This document shows positions 47,849 through 56,588 of a stretch of DNA of 64,000 nt, piece by piece. Position numbers and translations under genes: made by a program. The stretch is from Streptomyces leeuwenhoekii (GTDB lineage: Bacteria; Actinomycetota; Actinomycetes; Streptomycetales; Streptomycetaceae), in NCBI RefSeq assembly GCF_001013905.1, contig NZ_LN831790.1, forward strand, positions 6,028,001 to 6,092,000, read 5' to 3'. Each line of letters starts with the position of its first letter. Position 1 is the stretch's first letter. Below the pieces are notes generated by a model. It saw only the letters and a list, made by a program, of their open reading frames with translations. It was not told the origin of the DNA and searched no databases.

Positions 47849-48427
47849 GTGACCGTCAACATGACCAAGGGTCAGGCCATCAGTCTGCAGAAGAACGACG
47901 GGGCCAGCCTGACCTCGGTGCGCATGGGTCTCGGCTGGCAGGCGGCCCCCCGGCGCGGCCTGTTCGGTTCCCGCACCCGGGAGGTCGACCTCGACGCCTC
48001 GGCGGTCCTGTTCGCGGACAAGCAGCCGGTCGACGTCGTGTTCTTCCGGCATCTGGTGAGCGACGACGGCTCGGTGCGCCACACCGGGGACAACCTCGTC
48101 GGCGGTGTGGGGCAGGGCGGCGACGACGAGGCGATCCTCGTCGACCTGCAGCGCGTCCCGGTCCACATCGACCAGATCGTCTTCACCGTCAACTCCTTCA
48201 CCGGTCAGACCTTCCAGGAGGTGCAGAACGCGTTCTGCCGCCTGGTCGACGAGACCAACGGCCAGGAGCTCGCCCGCTACACCCTGGCCGGCGGCGGTGC
48301 CTACACCGCCCAGATCATGGCGAAGGTGCACCGCACGGGCACGGGCTGGACGATGACCGCCCTCGGCTCCCCGGCCAACGGACGCACCTTCCAGGACCTC
48401 ATGCCGGCGATCCTGCCCGTGCTGTGA
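47849..48427 (+). CDS. TerD-family stress protein
   Basis: A 192-residue TerD protein of the tellurium/chemical-stress family, a cytoplasmic Ca2+-binding beta-sandwich. Typical segments are TKGQAISLQKNDGASLTSVRMGLGW, then DLDASAVLFADKQPVDVVFF (partial), GQGGDDEAILVDLQRVPVHIDQIVF and VQNAFCRLVDE; the acidic clusters DLDAS and GDDE are the calcium-binding positions. In Ter systems TerD works with TerC in the membrane. Here TerC follows two genes on. The GTG 47849 lies after GAGAGGGGAA. A damage-type promoter stands in front, so it may be induced by DNA damage. Confidence 0.92.
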   Translation: MTVNMTKGQAISLQKNDGASLTSVRMGLGWQAAPRRGLFGSRTREVDLDASAVLFADKQPVDVVFFRHLVSDDGSVRHTGDNLVGGVGQGGDDEAILVDLQRVPVHIDQIVFTVNSFTGQTFQEVQNAFCRLVDETNGQELARYTLAGGGAYTAQIMAKVHRTGTGWTMTALGSPANGRTFQDLMPAILPVL

Positions 48428-48512
48428 CCCCGGCCCGTGCCCGCCCCGCGGCGGGCACGGAGGGGTGGGCGGCGCACGGCACACCACCAGCGGACACAGG
48501 GGGAGAAAGGCG

Positions 48513-50552
48513 ATGACGGCCGAGCTGGTGCGGGGACAGAACCATCCGCTTGACCAGGCCCGTCTGCACATCCGGATCTCGGCCGGCACACCGGTGGTGG
48601 CCGCGGCCACCCTCGGCGACGCCGACGGGAAGGTCCACGACGACACCTGGGTGGCCCACCCGGGCACGCCCGTCCTGCCGGGCCTGGAAGTCCCCCGGCG
48701 GACGGACGCCGACCACCGCCTCACGGTCGACCTGGACGCCGTGCCGGACACCGTGCACCGCGTGAGCGTGCTGCTCGCCCTGCCCGCCGGTGACGGCCCG
48801 GGCCCCGCCCGCTTCGGCGCCGTCGCCGCCCCCTTCGTCGCCGTCACCGCTGCCGACGGCACCGGGATCGCCGCCTACTCCGTCACCGGCCTCGACGCCG
48901 AGGCCGCCGTCGTCGCCCTGGAGCTCTACCGCCGCCAGGGCGCCTGGAAGGTGCGCGCCGTCGGCCAGGGCTACGCGGGTGGTCTCGCCGAGCTCCTCAC
49001 CGACCAGGGCCTGCCCCAGGCCCACCGTCTCGCCGCCGGCATCGCCGAAGCGGTGGCCGGGGGACCGGGCCGCACCGCCCCTGCCCCGCCGTCGCGCCCG
49101 GCGGACGGCGACCGCTCCCGGCAGGCCACCGCACCGGCGCTCGGCCCGGAGCACGGCGCGGCCACGCCCCGCAGCGCCCCCGGGCCCGTACCGGCCGCTC
49201 CCGCCCCGCACACCACGCACGGCGCCCCGCCACCCGGCACACCGGGACAACCCGCCTCGCCGTCCCACCCGGGCGCGGCCGGGACTGCGGGCCCCACCGC
49301 CGTCACCCCGGCGTCCCCGCCCGCCGGGGGCCCGGTCGACTACGGCCACCCCGGCCGCCGCACCGCGGCTCCTCCTCCGCCCCCGCCGGCCGCGCCCCCG
49401 GCCGCCCCCGGGCAGCCCGCCCGTCCCGTCGCGGGCGACGCGGCCGGCTGGTCCATGGAAGAGCGGCTCTACAACCAGGTGTGGGGCATGTTCGAAGACC
49501 TGGCCCGCACCGCCGCCGCCTACCGTGGCGCCGTCGACTTCGCCGACTCGCGCAGGGAGCAGGAACTCGACCGCATCCTGGCCGACCCGCGCAGCCGCAT
49601 CAGCGGGCAGGGCGACGCCGCCCGGGAGGCGGCCCGCGTCCGGCACGCCCAGCTCGTCGACCGGGCCCGGGAGGCTCTCGACCGGGACCTCGCCCAGCTC
49701 ACCGCCGAGGCGGAAGTCGTCGAGCCCGCGCTGCCGCCGGCGTTCGCGCGCTGGGACAGCCCCGTCTGGCACGACTACCGGGTGCCCAAGGAGATGCCCA
49801 TGGCCGTGCGCCTGGGCGACCTCCACCTGCCCGAGGCCGGCCGGCTGCGCATACCCATGCTGGTCCGGCTGCCGCTGGAGCGCGGTCTGTGGATCGACAG
49901 CGGAGCCACAGCGGTTCTCGACGGCGACATCGCCGACAGCCATGAGCTGCGGCGCCGCGCGCTGGAGAGCGCCGTCGCGCACGCGGCCCGGCTGCTCGCC
50001 GCGCACCCGGCGGGCGAGTTCACCGTGCACATCGTCGACCCGGCCGGTTCCGGCGCGCAGGCGCTGGAGCCGCTGGTGGGGGCGGGGATACCGGCGGATC
50101 CGCCCGCCCGCGGAGCCGGGGGAGTGGCAGAGGTGCTGGCCCGGCTCACCCAGCGTGTCGACCTGGTCCAGATGGCGGTCCGCGGGGGTGCCGCCGACTC
50201 CCTGCCGCGGGGCTTCGACACCTCCCGGCGACTGCTGATCGTCAACGACTTCCCGCACGGCTTCGACGACCGGGCGGTGAACCAGCTCCGCTACCTCGCG
50301 GACGAGGGACCGGCCGTCGGCGTCCACCTGATGCTGGTCGCCGACCGCGAGGAGGCCGCGGGGTACGGGCCGCTGCTCGACCCGCTCTGGCGCTGCCTGC
50401 TGCGGCTGACCCCGGTGGCCGACGACCATCTCGCGGACCCCTGGGTCGGGCACGCGTGGACGTACGAGCCGCCGCTCGTGCCGCCCGGCAGCCAGGTGCT
50501 GCGGCGGGTGCTCACCCGGGTCGCCACGGCCCGCCGCACGGGACGCCCCTGA
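48513..50552 (+). CDS. TerD-domain protein with C-terminal FtsK/HerA-like domain
   Basis: A 679-residue protein: an N-terminal TerD-like domain (about residues 1-180; GTPVVAAATLGDADGKVHDD, then VNVSVLLALP-type strands), a long Pro/Ala/Ser linker (about 190-310) and a C-terminal domain (about 390-679). The C-terminal part reads SHELRRRALESAVAHAARLLAAHP and EFTVHIVDPAGSG, later SRRLLIVNDFPHGFDDRAVN, which looks like a P-loop-ATPase fold (Walker-B-like LLIVND) of the FtsK/HerA kind. I see no Walker A, so it may be an ATPase relic used as a scaffold. Start ATG 48513 after GGGGAGAAAGG. Eighty-five bases behind terD and probably in its operon. Confidence 0.8.
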   Translation: MTAELVRGQNHPLDQARLHIRISAGTPVVAAATLGDADGKVHDDTWVAHPGTPVLPGLEVPRRTDADHRLTVDLDAVPDTVHRVSVLLALPAGDGPGPARFGAVAAPFVAVTAADGTGIAAYSVTGLDAEAAVVALELYRRQGAWKVRAVGQGYAGGLAELLTDQGLPQAHRLAAGIAEAVAGGPGRTAPAPPSRPADGDRSRQATAPALGPEHGAATPRSAPGPVPAAPAPHTTHGAPPPGTPGQPASPSHPGAAGTAGPTAVTPASPPAGGPVDYGHPGRRTAAPPPPPPAAPPAAPGQPARPVAGDAAGWSMEERLYNQVWGMFEDLARTAAAYRGAVDFADSRREQELDRILADPRSRISGQGDAAREAARVRHAQLVDRAREALDRDLAQLTAEAEVVEPALPPAFARWDSPVWHDYRVPKEMPMAVRLGDLHLPEAGRLRIPMLVRLPLERGLWIDSGATAVLDGDIADSHELRRRALESAVAHAARLLAAHPAGEFTVHIVDPAGSGAQALEPLVGAGIPADPPARGAGGVAEVLARLTQRVDLVQMAVRGGAADSLPRGFDTSRRLLIVNDFPHGFDDRAVNQLRYLADEGPAVGVHLMLVADREEAAGYGPLLDPLWRCLLRLTPVADDHLADPWVGHAWTYEPPLVPPGSQVLRRVLTRVATARRTGRP

Positions 50553-50662
50553 TCACGACCCTGTGTGTCAAGCAGTCGCAAAGCTTCTGCGACCAGGGGT
50601 TTTGGTCTTTCCTTTGCCGAGCTCTTTACTCTTCCTTGGTGATTGAGGTACTGTCGTCCGTA

Positions 50663-50790
50663 CGGAGGGGAGTACTCCCTGTCTGCTGCGGCGTCCCCGT
50701 CAATACGGATCAGGCCAGATCCCGGGGCGTCGGCCGTGGGCTCCGGAGCGCGTGACGCGCGCCGGACGCCCGGGGTGGAAGAGACCTCCG
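50663..50790 (+). ncRNA. yybP-ykoY (Mn2+) riboswitch before terC
   Basis: The leader has the marks of the yybP-ykoY manganese riboswitch. A 5' side CGGAGGGGAGTA (from 50663) carries the conserved GGGGAGTA, and a 3' side GGAAGAGACCTCCG (to 50790) carries the GAGACC element; the ends CGGAGG/CCTCCG pair as P1. Between them are GC-rich hairpins (for example GCGCGTGACGCGC). Mn2+ binding would expose the terC start region or prevent termination. Fits the known control of TerC-type Mn exporters. Confidence 0.8.
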
Positions 50791-50836
50791 GCAGCGACGA
50801 CGCTGACATCTGCCGTTACGTACTGCCGGAGGCGCA

Positions 50837-51838
50837 GTGGAAGTTTCCATGACCCTGTGGGTCCTGACCATCGTGGGCCTCGCCGCCCTGATCGCGGTCG
50901 ACTTCTTCATCGGGCGCAAGCCGCACGATGTATCGATCAAGGAAGCGGGTATCTGGACGGGCGTCTGGATCGCGCTGGCCTGTATTTTCGGGCTCGGTCT
51001 GCTCGTCTTCGGCGGCGGCCAGCCCGCCGGCGAGTTCTTCGCCGGCTTCATCACCGAGAAGTCGCTGAGCGTCGACAACCTCTTCGTCTTCGTCCTGATC
51101 ATGGCGAAGTTCGCCGTGCCCTCGCAGTACCAGCAGCGGGTGCTGCTCATCGGCGTTCTCATAGCCCTGGTCCTGCGGGCGATCTTCATCGCGGCCGGTG
51201 CCGCCATCATCGCCAGCTTCTCCTGGGTGTTCTACCTCTTCGGCGCCTTCCTCATCTGGACGGCCTGGAAGCTGATCCAGGAGGCCCGGGCCGACGAGCA
51301 GGACGAGGAGTACGAGGAGAACAAGCTGCTCAAGGCGGCCGAGCGCCGCTTCGGCGTCGCCGACCGCTACCACGGCACCAAGCTGTGGATCCAGCAGAAC
51401 GGCAAGCGGGTCATGACCCCGATGCTGGTCGTGATGCTCGCGATCGGCACCACCGACGTGCTCTTCGCGCTGGACTCGATCCCGGCGATCTTCGGCCTGA
51501 CGCAGGACCCGTACATCGTCTTCACGGCCAACGCGTTCGCCCTGATGGGTCTGCGCCAGCTCTACTTCCTCATCGGCGGCCTGCTGAAGAAGCTGGTCCA
51601 CCTCTCCTACGGACTGTCGATCATCCTCGGCTTCATCGGCGTGAAGCTGGTGCTGCACGCCCTGCACGAGTCGGGAGTTCACGTCCCGGAGATCAGCATC
51701 CCGGTCTCGCTGGGCGTGATCTGCGCGGTCCTGGTCGTCACCACCATCACCAGCCTGATGGCGACCCGGAAGCAGGCCGCCGCCGAGGCGGAAGGCCGGC
51801 AGGGCGACGACGTGGAGAAGGACAGCGTCGGGGCCTGA
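50837..51838 (+). CDS. TerC-family membrane protein (metal exporter)
   Basis: A 333-residue TerC/Alx-type membrane protein with about eight helices. The family motif region reads ITEKSLSVDNLFVFVLIM, with the acidic TEKSLSVDN inside the membrane, and the later LAIGTTDVLFALDSIPAIFG repeats the DxxFALDS pattern. Recent work on TerC relatives points to Mn2+ efflux or metal loading of exported proteins. A charged loop EQDEEYEENKLLKAAERRFGV sits in the middle. The GTG 50837 (VEVSMTLWVL) has GGAGG four bases away; ATG 50849 is an alternative. Controlled by the Mn riboswitch upstream, and read in the same direction as the TerD genes. Confidence 0.9.
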   Translation: MEVSMTLWVLTIVGLAALIAVDFFIGRKPHDVSIKEAGIWTGVWIALACIFGLGLLVFGGGQPAGEFFAGFITEKSLSVDNLFVFVLIMAKFAVPSQYQQRVLLIGVLIALVLRAIFIAAGAAIIASFSWVFYLFGAFLIWTAWKLIQEARADEQDEEYEENKLLKAAERRFGVADRYHGTKLWIQQNGKRVMTPMLVVMLAIGTTDVLFALDSIPAIFGLTQDPYIVFTANAFALMGLRQLYFLIGGLLKKLVHLSYGLSIILGFIGVKLVLHALHESGVHVPEISIPVSLGVICAVLVVTTITSLMATRKQAAAEAEGRQGDDVEKDSVGA

Positions 51839-51861
51839 CGGCCGCGGACGAGCGAACCTCC

Positions 51862-51910
51862 GGCACCGGGAGGGGTGAGCGGCGTACCGCCGGCCGCCCC
51901 TCCCGGTGCC
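51862..51910 (+). terminator. terC terminator
   Basis: Fourteen-base arms at 51862-51875 and 51897-51910, perfect, with a 21-base loop that itself contains GGCGTACCGCC-like pairing. Confidence 0.85.
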
Positions 51911-51989
51911 CGTGTAACGGGCGGCCCGTGTCGCCCGCCGGGGAGCCGCCCCGGAGCCGGCCCCGCGCCCGCCCCCCGGCCGCGGCGCG

Positions 51990-52024
51990 GGGTCTCCCGC
52001 CGCGCTGCGGGCGGCGGGAGACCC
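51990..52024 (+). terminator. second hairpin upstream of chaA
   Basis: Perfect 14-base arms 51990-52003 and 52011-52024 with a seven-base loop, 59 bases before the chaA ATG. It may be a second terminator or an attenuator. Confidence 0.6.
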
Positions 52025-52082
52025 GGGGCGGCCCCCGGGTGACCGGAATGCGAAAGCCGTCCACCTCTGCGACGATCGCCGC

Positions 52083-53183
52083 ATGATCACTCGGCCCAGG
52101 GCGCTCATGGCCCGGTGGACGACCGCCGTGCCGGTGGCCGCGATCGTCCTGCTGGTCCTCACCTGGGGACGTGACCTGCCCGGCGCCGTCGTCGCGCTGG
52201 TGACGCTCGTCCTCGCCGGAGCGGTCCTGGCCGCCGTCCACCACGCCGAGGTGGTGGCGCACCGGGTCGGCGAGCCCTTCGGGTCCCTCGTCCTCGCCGT
52301 CGCCGTCACGATCATCGAGGTGGCGCTGATCGTCACCCTGATGGCGGACGGCGGGGACAAGAGTTCCACCCTGGCCCGGGACACCGTCTTCGCGGCCGTG
52401 ATGATCACATGCAACGGCGTCGTCGGGCTCAGCCTGCTGGCCGCCTCCCTGCGGCACCGCACGGCCGTCTTCAACCCGGAAGGCACCGGTGCGGCCCTCG
52501 CGACGGTCGCGACCCTCGCCACACTCAGCCTGGTACTGCCGACGTTCACCACGAGCAGGCCGGGCCCCGAGTTCTCCACGGTGCAGCTGACCTTCGCGGC
52601 GCTCTCCTCGCTCGTCCTGTACGGCCTGTTCATCGCCACCCTGACCGTCCGGCACCGCGACTACTTCCTGCCCGTCACCCGGCAGGGCCGCGCCATCACG
52701 GCGGAGGATCACGCGGACGCGCCCTCCTCCCGTACCGCCCTGATCAGCCTGGGACTGCTGGGACTCGCCCTGATCGGCGTGGTCGGCCTGGCCAAAGGGG
52801 TGTCGCCCACCATCGAGGAAGGGGTGGACGCCGCCGGGCTGCACCACGCCGTCGTCGGGGTGATCATCGCGTTGCTGGTGCTGCTGCCCGAGACCATCGC
52901 CGCGTTGCGCTCCGCGCGCCGCGACCGGGTGCAGACCAGCCTGAATCTCGCGCTCGGGTCCTCGATGGCCAGCATCGGCCTGACCATCCCCGCGGTCGCC
53001 CTGGCGTCGGTGTGGCTGCCGGGACCGCTCGTCCTCGGCCTGGGATCCGTGCACATGGTGCTGCTCGCCCTGACCGTGGTCGTCGCCTCCCTGACGGTCG
53101 TGCCGGGCCGCGCCACACCGTTGCAGGGAGGGGTCCATCTGGTGCTCTTCGCCGCCTACCTGGAACTCGCGATCAACCCCTAG
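52083..53183 (+). CDS. chaA: Ca2+/H+ antiporter (ChaA type)
   Basis: A 366-residue cation/proton antiporter of the CaCA family with two homologous halves and about eleven helices. The acidic signature of each half is visible: GEPFGSLVLAVAVTIIEVALIVTLM, quoted as AVAVTIIEVALIVTLM, where Glu binds the ion, and LLPETIAALRSARRDRVQTSLNLALGSSMA (in part LLPETIAALRSARRD). It exports Ca2+ or Na+ against protons and would ease metal or alkali stress, fitting its place behind terC. ATG 52083 starts the frame. The stop codon TAG (53181-53183) lies inside the CTAG duplication created by a MITE. Confidence 0.9.
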   Translation: MITRPRALMARWTTAVPVAAIVLLVLTWGRDLPGAVVALVTLVLAGAVLAAVHHAEVVAHRVGEPFGSLVLAVAVTIIEVALIVTLMADGGDKSSTLARDTVFAAVMITCNGVVGLSLLAASLRHRTAVFNPEGTGAALATVATLATLSLVLPTFTTSRPGPEFSTVQLTFAALSSLVLYGLFIATLTVRHRDYFLPVTRQGRAITAEDHADAPSSRTALISLGLLGLALIGVVGLAKGVSPTIEEGVDAAGLHHAVVGVIIALLVLLPETIAALRSARRDRVQTSLNLALGSSMASIGLTIPAVALASVWLPGPLVLGLGSVHMVLLALTVVVASLTVVPGRATPLQGGVHLVLFAAYLELAINP

Positions 53184-53366
53184 GGTCTTTCGTTGGATCA
53201 GGCCGGAACAGGGAGCGGGGTCTGGTGCCGTGCATCGCAAGGCGGAGGAGGTCGCCATGGCGACCGACGACAACGCGGCGGTGGGGGTCCCTCCCGCGCG
53301 AGCGAAGCCGAGCGTGGGGGAAGGGTGCCAGACTCCGCGAGCCCGGCATGATCCAAACGAGAGCCC
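53184..53366. mobile_element. about 183-base MITE with terminal inverted repeats and CTAG duplication
   Basis: Left end GGTCTTTCGTTGGATCAGGCCGG (53184 on) and right end, read inverted, GGGCTCTCGTTTGGATCATGCCGG (to 53366) are similar over about 24 bases. CTAG flanks both sides (53180-53183 and 53367-53370). No transposase inside. The ends match those of IS elements widespread in Streptomyces, so an IS elsewhere in the genome could move it. It also holds a GAGCGAAGCCGAGCG stem-loop seen often between Streptomyces genes. Confidence 0.75.
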
Positions 53367-53434
53367 CTAGCTGTGCTGTCGGCCGCCACCCGGCCCCCGG
53401 GGGGACGGCGGCGGGCGCCGGCCGGACCCGCCCG

Positions 53435-54739
53435 TCAGCCGGTGGCGGGCCGCTCCACCGCGGCCGGCGCCGGACGCGTCTCGGGCAGCAGCGCGAAACA
53501 CCCGAGGCTCAGCAGGGCGAGCACGGTCAGATACGCCGCCACCCCCCAGGGCACCCGCCCGCCCTGCTCCGCGAGGGCCGTCGCCACGATCGGGGTGAGC
53601 GCGCCCCCGAGGACACCGCCGAGGTTGTAGCCGACCGCGGCGCCCGTGCAGCGCACCCGGGGCTCGTACAGCTCCGGGAGATAGGCGGCGATCACCGCGA
53701 ACATCGTGATGAACGCGATCATCGCGCCGAGGAAACCCACGAACATCGGCAGCGGCGCGCCGGTCGCCAGCAGCGCGACCATCGGGAACATCCACAGGAC
53801 CGCGGCCGTGCACCCGGCCAGGCACAGCGGCCGCCGGCCGTAACGGTCCCCGAGCAGTGCCGCCAGCGGGGTGAGGGCGCCCTTGACCAGCACCGCGGCC
53901 ATGATGCAGGTCAGCATGACGCTGCGGCTCACCCCGAGCCGCTCCGTCGCGTACGCCAGGGACCAGGTGGTCACGGCGTAGAAGATCGCGTAACCGACCG
54001 AGAGCGCGCCCGCCGTCAGCAGGACGAGACGCCAGTGATGGCGCACCACCTCCGCGAGCGGCACGCGCGCGTGGTCGTCGATCTCCAGGAAGCGAGGACT
54101 CTCGGTGAGCGACGACCGCAGCCACAGCCCGGCGACGGCCAGTCCGCCCGCCATCCAGAACGGCACCCGCCACCCCCACTGGGCGAACTGCGCGTCGGAC
54201 AGCGTCGCCGACAGTGCCAGCATCACCCCGTTGGCGAGCAGAAAGCCGACCGCGGGCCCGATCTGCGGGAAGCTCGACCACAGCGCGCGCCGCTCGGGGG
54301 GAGCGTGTTCGGCGGTCAGCAGCACGGCCCCGCCCCATTCCCCGCCGAGCCCCAGTCCCTGGAGGAACCGCAGCAGCACCAGGAGCACGGGAGCGGCCAC
54401 GCCGATCGCGCCGTACGTCGGCACGCAGCCGACCGCGACCGTCGAGGCCCCGGTCAGCAGCAGCGAGGCGACGAGGACCGGCCGCCGCCCGTGCCGGTCC
54501 CCGATGTGCCCGAACAGCACCGAACCCAGCGGCCGGGCCACGAAGCCCACCCCGAACGTCGCGAAGGCCGCCAGCGTCCCCGCCAGCGGCGAGAACTCCG
54601 GAAAGAACAGCGGCCCCAGCACCAGCGCCGCCGCGGTCCCGTAGACGAAGAAGTCGTAGAACTCGATCGCGGTCCCGGCGAGCGACGCGGCGGCGAGCCG
54701 CAGCATGGAGGGTGTTCTCACGGCACGTACATCGTTCAC
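53435..54739 (-). CDS. MHS-type major facilitator transporter
   Basis: A 434-residue metabolite:H+ symporter of the MFS with 12 helices, related to ShiA/ProP-type carriers of organic acids, shikimate or osmolytes. Features: the start LAGTAIEFYDFFVYGTAAAL, the loop RPLGSVLFGHIGDRHGRRPVL (G-x-x-x-D-R-x-G-R-R), GLGLGGEWGGAVLLTAEHAP and the second-half loop GDRYGRRPLCLAG. Substrate cannot be told. I prefer the GTG at 54739 over 54757 because a TAGTGG box lies seven bases ahead of it, giving a leaderless mRNA. It converges with the MITE/chaA side and diverges from nothing close. Confidence 0.88.
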   Translation of the reverse strand: MNDVRAVRTPSMLRLAAASLAGTAIEFYDFFVYGTAAALVLGPLFFPEFSPLAGTLAAFATFGVGFVARPLGSVLFGHIGDRHGRRPVLVASLLLTGASTVAVGCVPTYGAIGVAAPVLLVLLRFLQGLGLGGEWGGAVLLTAEHAPPERRALWSSFPQIGPAVGFLLANGVMLALSATLSDAQFAQWGWRVPFWMAGGLAVAGLWLRSSLTESPRFLEIDDHARVPLAEVVRHHWRLVLLTAGALSVGYAIFYAVTTWSLAYATERLGVSRSVMLTCIMAAVLVKGALTPLAALLGDRYGRRPLCLAGCTAAVLWMFPMVALLATGAPLPMFVGFLGAMIAFITMFAVIAAYLPELYEPRVRCTGAAVGYNLGGVLGGALTPIVATALAEQGGRVPWGVAAYLTVLALLSLGCFALLPETRPAPAAVERPATG

Positions 54740-54808
54740 GCCGCCACCACTACCCACGGTGATCGCGGGTTACGGGGGCGCACGGGGGTGGCGGGAGGGG
54801 CATCCGGA

Positions 54809-55855
54809 TCAGTACGTGACGGTGATGCGCCGGGCGGGTCCGTCCACCCGGATGAGGCCCCCGTAGGGGAGGACGAGCTGCGGATCGGTGTGCCCGAAGT
54901 CCACGTCGAAGACGATCGTGGTGCCGGGAGCGTAGGCCCGCATGGCCGCCAGCACGGCCTCACGCTGCTCCGCCGCGTGGCGGGCGCTCTCCTGGGGGGT
55001 GTGGGGACGCTCGAAGGACCACGTCTTGGGCCGGGCCATCAGCAGGGCCGCGAAACGCCGGAGCAGGCCGCGCTCACCCATGTTCCGCAAGGTGCGGAAG
55101 ACCTCGGTGGCGCTCGGCATCTCCTCCGACGTCTCCAGGAAGAGCACACCGCCGTCGAACTCCGCCGGGTCCCGCGGGACCTCCCGGTCGGCCATGAGGA
55201 GCCAGCCGAGGATCTCCAGGCAGCCGCCCCAGCCGCGGCCCTCCACCACCCGGTCGGCACCGACCCAGGTCCACCCGGTCCCGGGCCGGGTGGCCGGCTC
55301 CGCGCCGAAGGTCGCGGGGTCGGCCCAGTCGAGGTCCACGTCGCGCCAGCGCGCGGCCGGCCGCAGCTCGTACGGTCCCGAGGTGAACAGCGCCGCCCGC
55401 AGGGATTCCTCGGTCTGCGGGTGCATGGCGCCGGGGCGGCCCAGCTCGCACATCACGGACCCGCCGTGGTAGGCGACGATGCCCGTGCGGTGCAGATAGG
55501 CGAGCAGGTTGGTGTTGTCGCTCCAGCCGAAGAACGGCTTGGGGTTGGCGCGTATCAGCGCGCGGTCCAGCAGCGGCAGCACCGTGATCTGGTCGTCCCC
55601 GCCGATCGAGGCGATCACGGCCTTGACGTCCGGGTCCGCGAAGGCGGCGTGGATGTCCTCCGCCCGCTCCCGCGGTGTCGCACCGATCTTCCGGGTGGCC
55701 GGGTACTCGACCGGCTCCAGCCCGAACACCTCCCGCAGCCGCTCCAGGCCCAGTTCGTACGGCAGCGGGAAGAGCCCCGGCAGGCCGGCCGAGGGCGAGA
55801 CCACCGCGACGCGGTCGCCGGGCGAGGGCTTGGGAGGGTACGCGGGCGTCGTCAT
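54809..55855 (-). CDS. S66-family LD-carboxypeptidase-like protein
   Basis: A 348-residue serine peptidase of family S66 (LD-carboxypeptidase/MccF). The nucleophile elbow appears as FGWSDNTNLLAYLH (Ser in GWSD), the catalytic Glu in LFLETSEEMPS and the His in DVDFGHTDPQLVLPYG. LdcA trims murein tetrapeptides during recycling; MccF relatives inactivate microcin C-type antibiotics, and both are possible here. The region GGDDQITVLPLLD is the usual oxyanion-side strand. The ATG 55855 is used instead of an earlier one 12 codons up because a TACCCT box ends six bases before it (leaderless). Confidence 0.9.
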   Translation of the reverse strand: MTTPAYPPKPSPGDRVAVVSPSAGLPGLFPLPYELGLERLREVFGLEPVEYPATRKIGATPRERAEDIHAAFADPDVKAVIASIGGDDQITVLPLLDRALIRANPKPFFGWSDNTNLLAYLHRTGIVAYHGGSVMCELGRPGAMHPQTEESLRAALFTSGPYELRPAARWRDVDLDWADPATFGAEPATRPGTGWTWVGADRVVEGRGWGGCLEILGWLLMADREVPRDPAEFDGGVLFLETSEEMPSATEVFRTLRNMGERGLLRRFAALLMARPKTWSFERPHTPQESARHAAEQREAVLAAMRAYAPGTTIVFDVDFGHTDPQLVLPYGGLIRVDGPARRITVTY

Positions 55856-55959
55856 GACGGGAGGGTACGGCCGGCCACCCCGCCGGGGCACCGTGATAAA
55901 CCGGGTCGAGCAGCGGCGGCCCGACGCGCCGCCCGCCCCTCGAACGGACCGGAGGAACC

Positions 55960-56433
55960 GTGCCCCGCACCCTGGCCAACGCCCCGATCATGATTCTCAA
56001 CGGCCCCAATCTGAACCTGCTCGGCCAGCGGCAGCCGGAGATCTACGGGTCCGACACCCTCGCCGACGTCGAGGCGATGTGCGCCGAGGCGGCGGCCGCG
56101 CACGGCGGCACGGTGGACTTCCGCCAGTCCAACCATGAGGGGGAGCTGGTCGACTGGATCCACGAGGCGCGGCTGAACCACTGCGGGATCGTGATCAACC
56201 CGGCCGCCTACTCCCACACCTCCGTCGCGATCCTGGATGCGCTCAACACCTGCGACGGTCTGCCGGTGGTGGAGGTCCACATCTCCAACATCCACCAGCG
56301 CGAGTCGTTCCGGCACCACTCCTACGTCTCGCTGCGCGCCGACGGAGTCATCGCCGGGTGCGGGGTGCAGGGTTACGTCTTCGGCGTGGAGCGCGTCGCG
56401 GCGCTGGCGGGGGCGGCGCGGGCCGAGGCGTGA
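55960..56433 (+). CDS. aroQ: type II 3-dehydroquinate dehydratase
   Basis: A 157-residue type II dehydroquinase that forms 3-dehydroshikimate in the shikimate or quinate pathway, as a dodecamer. Motifs: [19 protein letters not shown] (with the lid Arg and catalytic Tyr), [33 protein letters not shown], and [20 protein letters not shown] with the catalytic His/Ser. All key residues are present. The GTG at 55960 follows GGAGG by about four bases. It is a stand-alone gene, not next to other aro genes, so it may be a second, catabolic copy. Diverges from the S66 gene. Confidence 0.95.
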   Translation: MPRTLANAPIMILNGPNLNLLGQRQPEIYGSDTLADVEAMCAEAAAAHGGTVDFRQSNHEGELVDWIHEARLNHCGIVINPAAYSHTSVAILDALNTCDGLPVVEVHISNIHQRESFRHHSYVSLRADGVIAGCGVQGYVFGVERVAALAGAARAEA

Positions 56434-56588
56434 GCCGTGGCCCGGGGCCGGGCCGGCGCCCGCATGCCGGTCGCGGGCCCGGGCCGCTCCACGAGGCGGT
56501 CTCCGGGCCGGCCGCCCGCGCGTGCGCCCCGGCGGATCCCTGAATCCCCCCCGCGCCGTCCACGCGCGTACCCCGCGCCGGCGCGTGA

